DNA from: JAKQIM01 sp029557965
Lineage (GTDB): Bacteria; Chloroflexota; Anaerolineae; Anaerolineales; UBA4823
DNA: 64,000 bases
Direction of reading: 5' to 3'
Assembly: GCA_035341015.1 (NCBI GenBank)
Contig: DAOQUL010000001.1
Coordinates: 117,482-181,481 of the forward strand
The translations under genes were made by a program, and so were the position numbers. The notes below the pieces were generated by a model, which was given only the letters and a program-made list of their open reading frames with translations, did no database searches and was not told the DNA's origin. Positions 26,306 to 35,218 of this stretch are shown in pieces (within the stretch, counting starts at the first letter, position 1; each line of letters begins with the position of its first letter).

Positions 26306-29300
26306 TTATCCTGCAAGAAAGGCGTGAATACTGTGTACTTTGCCGTTCCGCACCTGCGTGGTATAGGGCGCACCAATGGATGGGCCCTGGATGGTAACCA
26401 CTGTCTCGTCGTGCAGGTGCAGTTCGTACTTTTCAACTGCCAGCCCAGCATAGGTATCCTGGCGGGCGGGGTTGTGGTAAACAATCTCGCAGCAGCCCAT
26501 GAAGCGGAAGGAGACACATCCTTGGGCGTCAAACAACCAACCAGGCAAGATCGGCTGTAAGCGTAGTTTCAAGTCACCATTGTCCAGGTAAAAGGGTTGT
26601 TTTCCGGCAAGCATGTGATGCCAAATGCTGATGAATTCGGCGGTAGAGCCGCTGAGGCGGGCCACGAAGCCTGCCCCATGCAGGTTTTCATCGGGGTGGG
26701 CGCTGGAAACAAGGAACGATGAGTTCTCTAACAGGCTGCGACCGTATACCTGCGGATCAAAGAAGGGCACCAGGCCGCGTTGAATTTCATGAAAGAACTG
26801 GGTATACAGCCCGGCTTTGAGCACTTCCAAAAGATATTTGTAAGCCATGTGAAGCCAGATGGATTCATTCTCCAGCCACCCTGGTGGAAAGGCCCGCGCC
26901 CGGCCAATTGCATTCGGTTGTAAAGCCAGAGATGCGTTCACTTTGTACATGCCCAATTTCTGATCGAAAAGATTGCTGTCCCGGATTTGTTGGTATAACC
27001 TCTGAGCATCCGGTAAACTGGCGCAGCACTTCAGGGCATGTACTGGCCCTTCAAGGAAGAGCGGCAGCACATGTTGCTGGAAACGTAATGGGCGGATGGG
27101 GGTGTCGCCTGGCTGCTCTTGTGAGATGATTTCGTAACTACTCACCTCATAAGTGAAGTAGGTGGGTGGCAAGTCGTTATTGAGTGCCCTGGCGCGGGTA
27201 ATGCCATCTTGAATTTTGGCACCAAAGGCTTCCAGCCAGGTTCGCAATGTGCTTAGCTGAATGGAGACCATCCCTCCGCTGAAACCGAGACGGATACGGG
27301 TGCGATACGTTTCGCGAGCAGTGGCTGCGGCATCCCAGTATTCGAAATCGCCTTCGAGGTGAGCCGATGATGTGTATGTGCTAAGGTGGGATGCCAATCC
27401 TTCTAAGAGATCGTAGACTTCTACGGGAAGAGGGCATTCTTGCGCAGGATTTTTGTCGATGGCCTGGAGCAGGAAAGAGACCAAGCGCAGCAGCTCGTAT
27501 GTTTCGGGCATGGAAGAGCCAAACAGGGCCGGCAGGCCATTGAGCGCATCGTACCAGCCGGGTTTTCCCGCTTCCATTTCAATCCCCATGCCAGCAGGAT
27601 CCATGGTTGCAAATTTCACTGCTGCCAGGCAGATCAACTTGGTAAATAAATTGGTGTAGAAGACCTTGCCGCGTCCATTTTCGCTGCGCATGAGGTGGGG
27701 CGCTGTGGCTCGGCTTTGGATCAACGCGCCTTTCTCTCGATCTTTGACGGTGGCATGATATTGGCGCGGTCCATGAGGTGTAAGGACGTATTTCTCGCTC
27801 CTGGGGCGCACCACCATGTCGTTATCGTAGAACGTGTAAGTAGCCTGGTCAAAAAGCAGGCATTTTTCTTGCTCTGGGTAGATGCTTAGATATGTATCGA
27901 TCAGATCCAGGTTATAGGTCCAATGATCGATCCAGTAACCTTCGCCGGGCTCTGCTTCTAGATTTTGCTCAGCAGCCGCCACCACTTGCGTAAGCAGCTC
28001 GTCGGCGGGCAAAGCAGTGGTTTGGCCTTCAATGGCCCGTAAAACCTGCCCAGGTGTGAATGGTTTCTCTAGTAGTTGTGCCAATCCTGGCGGATTTCCA
28101 ACCATTTCCAGCAGCCGGCGGCGTTGGCTTGGCAACAGGCTGAAGCGGCTGCCCTGGATCACCAATGGGTTATAGCCGTCTGCCTGGATCAAATTCATAA
28201 AGGTTTGTATGTTGAAGGTCCCGATGCGTGGTTCCAGCAAGACATCGCAACGGCGGTTTTGGTTGACATCGCGGTAGTTGCCGTTGCCCTGGGAGTAGTA
28301 TTCGGCCGACAGGAAAAAGGCGTTGTAATCGCGCTCCAGGTCGCCGTGTTTTCTGGAATAGATATGGAAAATATGCGGATGGTCGGGTGTGCCTAGCAAA
28401 AGGGGCCAACCGCCGCGCAGGACGTTATCCAAGAAGTTTTGGGCGCAATAAGCATCGAAACAAGCCTGGCTTGTGCGCGTAGCCACGCGGCTGGTCAAGC
28501 TGCTGGTCAATTCAACTGCCTGGGCATGTTTTTGTTTCAGGTAATTGTTCTTGATCAGACGAGCCTGCTGGGAGATGATGAAATCCAGGCTTTGTGCATG
28601 GCCAATCAGGGCGTTCAAAACAGTGCTTTTCCCAGGGGGTAGGGTAATGGCTGCAGCGCTGAATGCGCACGGCGTGCGCCCGTCGGTAATCTGCCGCCGC
28701 TCCAACAGGGTGGAGAGTGGCGTACTCAGAAAAGGAATGGGGGTTATCCAGGATGTGTCCTGACCGAATACAGAGGCCGGATCAACCAATATGGGGAGGT
28801 GTTGACCATTGGTGTTAAATGCCAGGTAAAAATTCCCTGCCAGAATTTCTTTTACTTCGGCGCTGTCTGCGATGCTAGCGCGGACGCGGAAAAATGCCGG
28901 GCCATTTTGGGAACATTGTGCCGACATCCACCCCTCAATTGTCCGTCCCAATTCTTTCAGGAGGGTGTTGTTGACACCATAGGGCACAACTGCCGGTAAC
29001 CCATCCAATACTTCGGCTGTGATTGGTGTGTCGCTGATATTGGTGATCTTTGTTTGGCGGACCAGCGCCGCGAAGGGTTCACCGGGCAATATGTAATAGA
29101 GTACTTGCACCCGCAGCCCAAAGGCGTGATTTTCTTCGACGATCATGATGTCATTGGCGGTGATGTGCAAATCGGGTGACGATTCTGGCGAGGAGTGCAG
29201 AGGAGAAAACGGCTCGTAAAAGCCAGGCTTAGAGCCACTGACAACTTTGATGAATGTGCGAAACCCGGTGAGAGGTATGCTTTGGTACGTTTTGTTTGCA

Positions 29301-29524
29301 GGTTGGTATTCTAAGATGGGGTGGTCTTTGTCTTCGATGCCAAAAGACGCGATGGCTTGCCCGCGATTGACGTAGAAAACCCACATTGGAATACCCAATG
29401 GCCCGGCTATCCCTGGCAGGAAGCTGGCAAAGGGGCGTTTGGCAGGATAATTTTGAATTACTACCTGCCCGGCTCGCAAAGCGGCTTGAACATCTCGTTC
29501 GTTGAGGCCTGGGTCTGGGGTCAT
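26306..29524 (-). CDS. Large GH94-superfamily phosphorylase-like protein (GH161 or SOGP type)
   Basis: A 1072-residue protein with the overall plan of GH94-type phosphorylases (N-terminal super-sandwich, catalytic helical barrel) and the conserved HIFHIYSRKHGDLERDYN and EYYSQGNGNYRDVNQNRR segments. In place of the usual ADWND it has GKPGWYDALNGLPALFGSSM with Asp659. Length and this variant motif point to one of the long branches: beta-1,3-glucan phosphorylases (GH161) or 1,2-beta-oligoglucan phosphorylases. I cannot decide between them. Start at 29524 has a GAGAGAT site, 10 nt after the mutarotase-like gene; 29590 is an in-frame upstream alternative. It ends 4 nt before the GH94 gene that follows. 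Confidence 0.72.
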   Translation of the reverse strand: MTPDPGLNERDVQAALRAGQVVIQNYPAKRPFASFLPGIAGPLGIPMWVFYVNRGQAIASFGIEDKDHPILEYQPANKTYQSIPLTGFRTFIKVVSGSKPGFYEPFSPLHSSPESSPDLHITANDIMIVEENHAFGLRVQVLYYILPGEPFAALVRQTKITNISDTPITAEVLDGLPAVVPYGVNNTLLKELGRTIEGWMSAQCSQNGPAFFRVRASIADSAEVKEILAGNFYLAFNTNGQHLPILVDPASVFGQDTSWITPIPFLSTPLSTLLERRQITDGRTPCAFSAAAITLPPGKSTVLNALIGHAQSLDFIISQQARLIKNNYLKQKHAQAVELTSSLTSRVATRTSQACFDAYCAQNFLDNVLRGGWPLLLGTPDHPHIFHIYSRKHGDLERDYNAFFLSAEYYSQGNGNYRDVNQNRRCDVLLEPRIGTFNIQTFMNLIQADGYNPLVIQGSRFSLLPSQRRRLLEMVGNPPGLAQLLEKPFTPGQVLRAIEGQTTALPADELLTQVVAAAEQNLEAEPGEGYWIDHWTYNLDLIDTYLSIYPEQEKCLLFDQATYTFYDNDMVVRPRSEKYVLTPHGPRQYHATVKDREKGALIQSRATAPHLMRSENGRGKVFYTNLFTKLICLAAVKFATMDPAGMGIEMEAGKPGWYDALNGLPALFGSSMPETYELLRLVSFLLQAIDKNPAQECPLPVEVYDLLEGLASHLSTYTSSAHLEGDFEYWDAAATARETYRTRIRLGFSGGMVSIQLSTLRTWLEAFGAKIQDGITRARALNNDLPPTYFTYEVSSYEIISQEQPGDTPIRPLRFQQHVLPLFLEGPVHALKCCASLPDAQRLYQQIRDSNLFDQKLGMYKVNASLALQPNAIGRARAFPPGWLENESIWLHMAYKYLLEVLKAGLYTQFFHEIQRGLVPFFDPQVYGRSLLENSSFLVSSAHPDENLHGAGFVARLSGSTAEFISIWHHMLAGKQPFYLDNGDLKLRLQPILPGWLFDAQGCVSFRFMGCCEIVYHNPARQDTYAGLAVEKYELHLHDETVVTIQGPSIGAPYTTQVRNGKVHSIHAFLAG

Positions 29525-29534
29525 GATTGATCTC

Positions 29535-30446
29535 TCAAGGAAAGGCGAGGGAAGAAGAAGTCTCGGCGATGTGTGAAAGTTGGCTGGCAATCTGCTTTAG
29601 ATTCAATGCGCCAGGCGGGGCCGGGTGGATTTCCCAGGTTTCGGCATGGCTGGCCGACTGGCCTGGCTGGATCGTCTGCAATGGCGCAAGTGTTTCCAGC
29701 TCAATGTACGAAGGCCCGCAGAAAATCTCTGCATTACAGCCCAGATCTGGATAGGGTGCGCCCTGTACTGGCTCAAACCGTTTTATAAACACATACTCCT
29801 GCCATTGGTAAACCAGCCAGCCTTGGTGGGTATGAACTCCGATCTTGCTGGGAGGTAGACCGGTTGTGGCTTCGATAACAAGGGCCGCGTCGAGAAAGTG
29901 AAAGCGTGGATCTCCGGGGCTGGTATCTGGCCAAAAAACGACCTGGCGGTCGGGGCCATGACTGCCATTGAGGCTGCATTTTTGTCCGGCCACAGCCACC
30001 CCGCCTGCTGGCAGAACTGTGATCGCCCAAGGTGAGATTTGCACCGGTTTATCGCCCTCGTTGGATGTGGTGTGCAATATATGCAGTGCAGGCCGGTCTT
30101 CATCCAGGGTTACCAGCATCTCTTTGCGCAGGCCGGTCGGTTTTTCAAGCGCTCCAACCAGGCGCACGCTTGTGTGAGCAGCGACCTGGTCTATGATTTG
30201 CAACCCGGTATCATCTGGGATGCTAGAAAGCGGGAAATTCTCAGGGGCATGCCATAAGCGATGCCCCCCATATAAGTGGTAATGGCCAAAAGGCGTCTCC
30301 CAACCAAGCTGGGGTGTTTCTCCCAGCAAGTTGGTGTCCGAATTAGCCATTACCAGGCGTACCAGGCGCGGCCCAGCCTGCACGAGATAGTCTAGACGCA
30401 AGTGACGATTAGAGATGCTGGCGATTTCTAAATCGTAAAATGTCAT
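29535..30446 (-). CDS. Mutarotase-like (galactose-mutarotase fold) protein
   Basis: A 303-residue protein with an aldose-epimerase-like beta-sandwich pattern: RLDYLVQAGPRLVRLV at the start, LYGGHRLWHAPENFPLS with the candidate catalytic/sugar-binding His residues, and LGCNAEIFCGPSYIELETL near the end, where a conserved Glu is expected. It resembles DUF4380-type proteins. In a phosphorylase operon it may interconvert sugar anomers, since inverting phosphorylases release and consume specific anomers; this is inference. Its ATG overlaps the stop of cellobiose phosphorylase by 4 nt. Confidence 0.68.
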   Translation of the reverse strand: MTFYDLEIASISNRHLRLDYLVQAGPRLVRLVMANSDTNLLGETPQLGWETPFGHYHLYGGHRLWHAPENFPLSSIPDDTGLQIIDQVAAHTSVRLVGALEKPTGLRKEMLVTLDEDRPALHILHTTSNEGDKPVQISPWAITVLPAGGVAVAGQKCSLNGSHGPDRQVVFWPDTSPGDPRFHFLDAALVIEATTGLPPSKIGVHTHQGWLVYQWQEYVFIKRFEPVQGAPYPDLGCNAEIFCGPSYIELETLAPLQTIQPGQSASHAETWEIHPAPPGALNLKQIASQLSHIAETSSSLAFP

Positions 30447-32914
30447 TGTAGGGTCACATCTACCGTCACATCCGTTTGGCCGGAGGCGGGCACAGGAATA
30501 ATCTCGCCAGAAATGGGTTTTCCATCAACTACCAGGGCCGCTTGATTACCAGGCCCAGTGCGCCGGACCCGGATATGGTAAGTGACGCCTCGGAAACGCC
30601 GGGTGGCTGAGAATTCTTGCCATGCAGATGGGATGACGGGCGAAATCCTCAGCCCGCTATAGGTTGGATGCAAGCCCAATATCCACTGGGTGATGGCAAC
30701 GTAATTCCAGGCTGCGGTTCCGCTGAGCCAGGAATTTTTGGCTTCGCCATGGGTAGGGGCGTCCTTGCCAGCAATGGTTTGCGCATAGACATAGGGCTCG
30801 CAGCGGTGTACATCGCTGATGACCTCGCGCGCTGAAGGATTGATGCGCAGGTAATAGTCGTGGGCCTGGTCACCATTGCCGGTATAGGCTTCTGCTGCCA
30901 TGATCCAGGGGTTGGTGTGGCAGAAGATGCTGCCGTTTTCTTTGTAGCCGGGTGGGTAGGAAGAGATCTCGCCTAAATTCAGGCCGTAGCTGCTGTACGT
31001 AGGCTGTAGCAAAACAATACCGTGCTGGGTGGCTAATCGAGAACCGACTGAGTTGAGTGCCTGGCGGGCCTTGCCATCTTGCAGACCGATCCCAGCCAGA
31101 ACGCAAATGCCCTGGGGCTCGATAAAGATTTGCCCTTCCTGGCATTTGTGCGAGCCAAGCTTCTGCCCAAAATGGTCGTAGGCGCGTAAGAACCATGCAC
31201 CATCCCAGCCATGATCCAAAACCGTCTGGGTCATTTGGCTTGCCAATGCGGCATAAGCATGCGGGGCCAGCAGGTTCGCAGATTGATTGACCGGGTCTAC
31301 CTGAGCCCATGCCTGGCTGAGCTGCTCCATCTCATTGGCTGCCAGTACAAACAGGCCGCCGATAAAAACCGACTCGGCTACTTTGCCATCTTGATTGGTA
31401 GTGGTCTGGAAGGATTGGCCTGGCTCATCTGTGAAAGCATTCAGGTTCAGGCAGTCGTTCCAATCGGCGCGGCCGATCAAGGGTAAGCCGTGTGGCCCCA
31501 GGCGGTCGAGAATATACTGCATGCTGCGCTGTAAGTGCTCGCCCAGCGGCTGTTCACTGCCAGGGCGGTTATCGTACTGCACCGGTTCATTGAGAATGGA
31601 CCAATCACCGGTCTCTTTCAGGTAAGCAGACACACCTATCACCAGCCACAGGGGGTCATCATTAAAGTTGCTGCCAACCGCATCATTACCGCGCTTGGTG
31701 AGGGGCTGGTATTGGTGGAAGGCGCCTCCGCTTTCGAGCTGCGTGGCTGCCAGGTCTAAGATGCGCTGGCGCGCTCGCTCGGGAACCATTTGCACAAAGC
31801 CAAGCAGGTCTTGGTTTGAATCTCGAAAACCCATACCGCGCCCGATGCCAGATTCGAAATAGGATGCTGACCGCGAAAGGTTGAAGGTGATCATGCATTG
31901 GTAAGCATTCCAAATGTTGACCATCCGGTCGGTGTGTTCGTCAGGGGTTTGCACCTGGATGATGCTGAGCAGGTTCTCCCAATATTTGTGCAGCGCCTGG
32001 AACGCCAGTTCGATCTGATCAGGACGCAGATAGCGCGCAATGACCGGTTTGGCCCGGCTTTTGTTGACGATCGTTGACCCTGGTGGATCAAATTTTTGAT
32101 CGCGGGGGTTTTCTGTATATCCCAGCAGGAAGGTTAGTTGGTGAGTTTGACCGGGCTGGAGGGTGAGGTGGAGATGGTGAGAGCCGATGGGCGACCAGCC
32201 ATGGGCAAGAGAGTTGTTGGATTTGCCTTGGCTCACAACCTGGGGCTGGTCAAATCCTCGGTACGCCCCCAGGAATGATTCGCGCTGGGTATCAAAGCCA
32301 ACCAGAGGTTCTGAACAGGCAAAATAGGCGAAATGATCGCGCCTTTCGCGGTATTCGGTCTTGTGATAGATCACACCGTCTTCGACCTCGACCTCTCCAG
32401 TGTTCAGGTTGCGTTGGAAATTGGTGGTATCATCCCAGGCATCCCAAAGGCAGAATTCAACCAGCGAAAAAGCAGAAATCTGAGCCGGCTGTTGGCGCAG
32501 GTTGGTTAGCTTGACATCCCATATTTCCAGGGTTTCACCGAGAGGAACAAAGTAGCGTACCTCAGCCCGGATGCCAGCATAAGTCGACGAGATGATGGTG
32601 TACCCCATGCCATGCCGGCAGGTGTATGAATCCAATTTTGTGCGCACCGGCTGCCAGGTGGGCGACCAAAACTGACCGCTTTCCTCGTCTCGCAGGTAAA
32701 TATAACGCCCGCCGGTGTCATAGGGGACGTTATTATAGCGGTAGCGCGTCAGGCGTCTTAAGCGCGCGTCCTTATAAAAAGAATAACCCGATGCGGTGTT
32801 GGATATGAGCCCAAAGTAATCCTCGTTGCCCAGGTAATTGATCCATGGTAAAGGCGTATCGGGTTGGGTGATCACATACTCTTTTTGTTTGTCATCAAAG
32901 TAGCCGTATTTCAT
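30443..32914 (-). CDS. GH94 cellobiose phosphorylase
   Basis: An 823-residue protein of the standard cellobiose phosphorylase length. It has MKYGYFDDKQKEYVITQPDT at the start, FESGIGRGMGFRDSNQDLLG and GLPLIGRADWNDCLNL with Asp487 in the position of the Cellulomonas catalytic Asp490. It splits cellobiose with phosphate into alpha-glucose 1-phosphate and glucose, saving ATP. No signal peptide. First gene of a four-gene phosphorylase run. Function is the most secure of the three; laminaribiose phosphorylase is a close relative and cannot be excluded by eye. Confidence 0.88.
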   Translation of the reverse strand: MKYGYFDDKQKEYVITQPDTPLPWINYLGNEDYFGLISNTASGYSFYKDARLRRLTRYRYNNVPYDTGGRYIYLRDEESGQFWSPTWQPVRTKLDSYTCRHGMGYTIISSTYAGIRAEVRYFVPLGETLEIWDVKLTNLRQQPAQISAFSLVEFCLWDAWDDTTNFQRNLNTGEVEVEDGVIYHKTEYRERRDHFAYFACSEPLVGFDTQRESFLGAYRGFDQPQVVSQGKSNNSLAHGWSPIGSHHLHLTLQPGQTHQLTFLLGYTENPRDQKFDPPGSTIVNKSRAKPVIARYLRPDQIELAFQALHKYWENLLSIIQVQTPDEHTDRMVNIWNAYQCMITFNLSRSASYFESGIGRGMGFRDSNQDLLGFVQMVPERARQRILDLAATQLESGGAFHQYQPLTKRGNDAVGSNFNDDPLWLVIGVSAYLKETGDWSILNEPVQYDNRPGSEQPLGEHLQRSMQYILDRLGPHGLPLIGRADWNDCLNLNAFTDEPGQSFQTTTNQDGKVAESVFIGGLFVLAANEMEQLSQAWAQVDPVNQSANLLAPHAYAALASQMTQTVLDHGWDGAWFLRAYDHFGQKLGSHKCQEGQIFIEPQGICVLAGIGLQDGKARQALNSVGSRLATQHGIVLLQPTYSSYGLNLGEISSYPPGYKENGSIFCHTNPWIMAAEAYTGNGDQAHDYYLRINPSAREVISDVHRCEPYVYAQTIAGKDAPTHGEAKNSWLSGTAAWNYVAITQWILGLHPTYSGLRISPVIPSAWQEFSATRRFRGVTYHIRVRRTGPGNQAALVVDGKPISGEIIPVPASGQTDVTVDVTLQ

Positions 32915-32958
32915 TTGTTTTCACCTTGAGTTTGCCACAAAGGCGGATAATTTGCAAA

Positions 32959-32999
32959 GAAGCCCCGCTCCGCTTGGTAAGGATGCAAAACGGGGCTTC
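32959..32999 (-). terminator. Stem-loop terminator after the solute-binding protein gene
   Basis: A perfect 9-bp stem (GAAGCCCCG / CGGGGCTTC) with a 23-nt loop lies 18 nt after the solute-binding protein stop. On the minus strand it is followed by only TTTG, so it is a weak or attenuating terminator upstream of the phosphorylase genes. Confidence 0.55.
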
Positions 33000-33016
33000 G
33001 ATTTCACGTTTTTCGA

Positions 33017-34222
33017 TTAGCCGATCGTAATCTTCAGGCGTCGGGCAAGCGGGGTTAGATACTGATCCAAGATGGCGTCAATGGCTTTGATGTCGCTGCG
33101 ATCTGGCAGTGATAGGATATCTTTCCAAATATAAGGAGCAAGATCCGTCAATTGCTTTTCAACTAACCCCCAGATATGCCCTGAGGGGAAGGAGCGTGCG
33201 CCATCCAAGACGCCGATCAGTTCCTTGAAAAGGGGCTGTTGTTTCAACGGTGTGTTGTCGATCGTATCTTTTCGTACTGGCAGCCCCATGCTCGGGAAGA
33301 GACTGTTGGGTGTGTTTCGACCTGCCAGGAACTCCACCAGTTTGTAGGCGGCAGTTGCTTTTCGGCTGTGCTGCCAAATTACAAGATGGAAGCCGCCAGC
33401 AAAGGAAATACCTGGAAGCGGTGCAATCCGGATGCATTGTTGGATCTGCGGGTTAGCCCCGAAGCCAAATACCAGCCAGTGACCACTGACGGTGACTGCT
33501 GCCTGGCCCTGGATGAAGGCTTCTCCTGCTTGAGAGTCGTCCAAGCCAGAGAGTGATGGTGATAGATATTTTGCCAGGCTGAAATATTGGCGCATGCCTT
33601 GACGAGCAGCCGGCTGATCAAATAATATTTTCTTGCCATCTGGGCTGAGAAACTCGCCGCCCTCATTCCAGATCCAAGAGGCCAGGTTGTGGAGGGTGAT
33701 GCGAGATCGCTGGGTAGAAAGCGAAAGCGGGGCCAGTTGGCTGGTTTCTTGTATACGGCTCAGGGTTGCATCCAGGGCGGCAGATGATGCAAAGGCAGTG
33801 GTTTCATCGATGCCAGCCTGTTCAAGAACGTCTTTGCGGTAAAAGATGACGCGCGTGTCAGCTAGCCAGGGAATTCCCCATGTCATGGACCCACCAACAC
33901 CTTCGCTACCTGAGCTGCCGCTGTTCCAGGCGGCGGGCAGAAAAGCCTCAGCACCGCCAAGGCCGCGGATCTCAGTCGCAAGATAAGGCCGCAAGGCATT
34001 CATGCGTTCGAAATCGCCTAGCCAGGTGCTGCCTACTTGTGAAACGTCTGGCCCGTGCTGGTATAACGCAAATTCAACCATGCGAGCCCATGCGCCCGGA
34101 AAGGGCATCACGGTCAAATTGACATGGATGCGTTCTTGCTTCTCAAACTGTGCCAACAGTGTTTGCATATTTTGGGTTACATCATCACTGTGTTGGAAAA
34201 TCGAAAGCTCAATTTCATCCAT
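33017..34222 (-). CDS. Family 1 sugar-binding protein lacking a signal peptide
   Basis: A 401-residue protein of the extracellular solute-binding family 1 (maltose-binding-like). It has PDVSQVGSTWLGDF, WGIPWLADTRVIFYRKDVLEQAG and GEAFIQGQAAVTVSGHW, all typical. It begins MDEIELSIFQHSDD directly with the first beta-strand of the fold: there is no signal peptide or lipobox, and a stop lies two codons upstream of the ATG, so the start is not misplaced. GGGAG precedes the ATG. No cognate MalF/MalG permeases are nearby. It may be a cytoplasmic sugar sensor or carrier for the adjacent phosphorylases, or a decayed transporter component. Confidence 0.8.
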   Translation of the reverse strand: MDEIELSIFQHSDDVTQNMQTLLAQFEKQERIHVNLTVMPFPGAWARMVEFALYQHGPDVSQVGSTWLGDFERMNALRPYLATEIRGLGGAEAFLPAAWNSGSSGSEGVGGSMTWGIPWLADTRVIFYRKDVLEQAGIDETTAFASSAALDATLSRIQETSQLAPLSLSTQRSRITLHNLASWIWNEGGEFLSPDGKKILFDQPAARQGMRQYFSLAKYLSPSLSGLDDSQAGEAFIQGQAAVTVSGHWLVFGFGANPQIQQCIRIAPLPGISFAGGFHLVIWQHSRKATAAYKLVEFLAGRNTPNSLFPSMGLPVRKDTIDNTPLKQQPLFKELIGVLDGARSFPSGHIWGLVEKQLTDLAPYIWKDILSLPDRSDIKAIDAILDQYLTPLARRLKITIG

Positions 34223-34284
34223 GGCTTATTCACTCCCTATCTTGTTCATCAAGTCGTATCTTGTACCCCGCGATTTAGCGGTTG

Positions 34285-34318
34285 GGGAGAGGGTGTGCTC
34301 GCCATCACACCCTCTCCC
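34285..34318. repeat. Perfect 13-bp inverted repeat
   Basis: GGGAGAGGGTGTG and CACACCCTCTCCC flank an 8-nt loop in the 183-nt gap between the ABC importer and the solute-binding protein gene. It may end the importer transcript, although no T-run follows on the minus strand. It also resembles CCCTCTCCC-type intergenic repeats that recur in genomes of this group. Confidence 0.6.
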
Positions 34319-34405
34319 TTCGAACCACAACCACACACAAGGAGAAAGAAAAATGCTATAGCGAGTAAGTATTCTTTAGGTTCGCAGGCTAAATCGTTTC
34401 TTTTC

Positions 34406-35218
34406 TTATACCGTTGTGAGGTCCCATTCTTCGTAGATCTTGGGAACATCGTTGATCAAGCGCTGCGTATAAGGCTCTTTGGGGTTGAGAATGACCTCGT
34501 CTGCCGAGCCAAATTCCACGAACTTACCATGCTCCATGATATAGACCTTGTCTGAGACATAATAGGCCAGGCCAATATCGTGCGTGATAAAAATGACCGT
34601 CATGCCGGTTTCATTGCGCAGCCGCATCAACATATCCAGGATGGTCGCACGCGAGCAGGCATCAATCATGGATGTTGGCTCGTCGGCCAGCAAGATCTTG
34701 GGTTTGAGCAAGAAGATCCGGGCGATCATCAACCGCTGCATCTGTCCACCAGAAAGCTCAAAGGGATACTTGTTCGTCAATTCCTCAAACTTTAAGTTGA
34801 CGAAGCTGCAGGCCTCTGACATTAACTTTACTTTTTCTGCGCGGGGGAGCTTTCGGCCGCCGCGCATGTGGATGCAATCCAGGAGCACATCATCGATTTT
34901 GTTAAAGATATTGTATGAAGAGAACGGGTCTTGGAAGATGGCCTGGATATTTTTCCAGTACTCTTGTTTTTTCTTGTGGGTGCTGATATCGCGCTTTTCT
35001 CCCATGAAGTAGATGTCTCCTTCAGTGGGGTTGATCAGGCCCAAGAGCATCTTTGCCAGGGTTGTCTTGCCGCTGCCCGATTCTCCTACAATCGAAATCA
35101 CTTCGCCTTTGAAGAGTTCAAGGTCTATGTGATCCACGGCAACGGTTTTGCGACGGCCAAACCCAAAGACCTTGGTCAGGCCAACAGCTTTGAATACCAG
35201 ATCTTTTACATCAGCCAT
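34406..35218 (-). CDS. Opp/Dpp-family ABC importer ATPase 2
   Basis: A 270-residue ATPase of the DppF/OppF type: Walker A GESGSGKTT, signature LSGGQMQRLMIAR, Walker B ILLADEPTSMID and switch His in FITHDIGLAYYVS. It lacks the long C-terminal cysteine tail of its partner. Start overlaps the partner's stop by 8 nt. Last gene of a five-gene importer unit. The cargo is probably a beta-glucan oligosaccharide rather than a peptide, by context. Confidence 0.9.
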   Translation of the reverse strand: MADVKDLVFKAVGLTKVFGFGRRKTVAVDHIDLELFKGEVISIVGESGSGKTTLAKMLLGLINPTEGDIYFMGEKRDISTHKKKQEYWKNIQAIFQDPFSSYNIFNKIDDVLLDCIHMRGGRKLPRAEKVKLMSEACSFVNLKFEELTNKYPFELSGGQMQRLMIARIFLLKPKILLADEPTSMIDACSRATILDMLMRLRNETGMTVIFITHDIGLAYYVSDKVYIMEHGKFVEFGSADEVILNPKEPYTQRLINDVPKIYEEWDLTTV

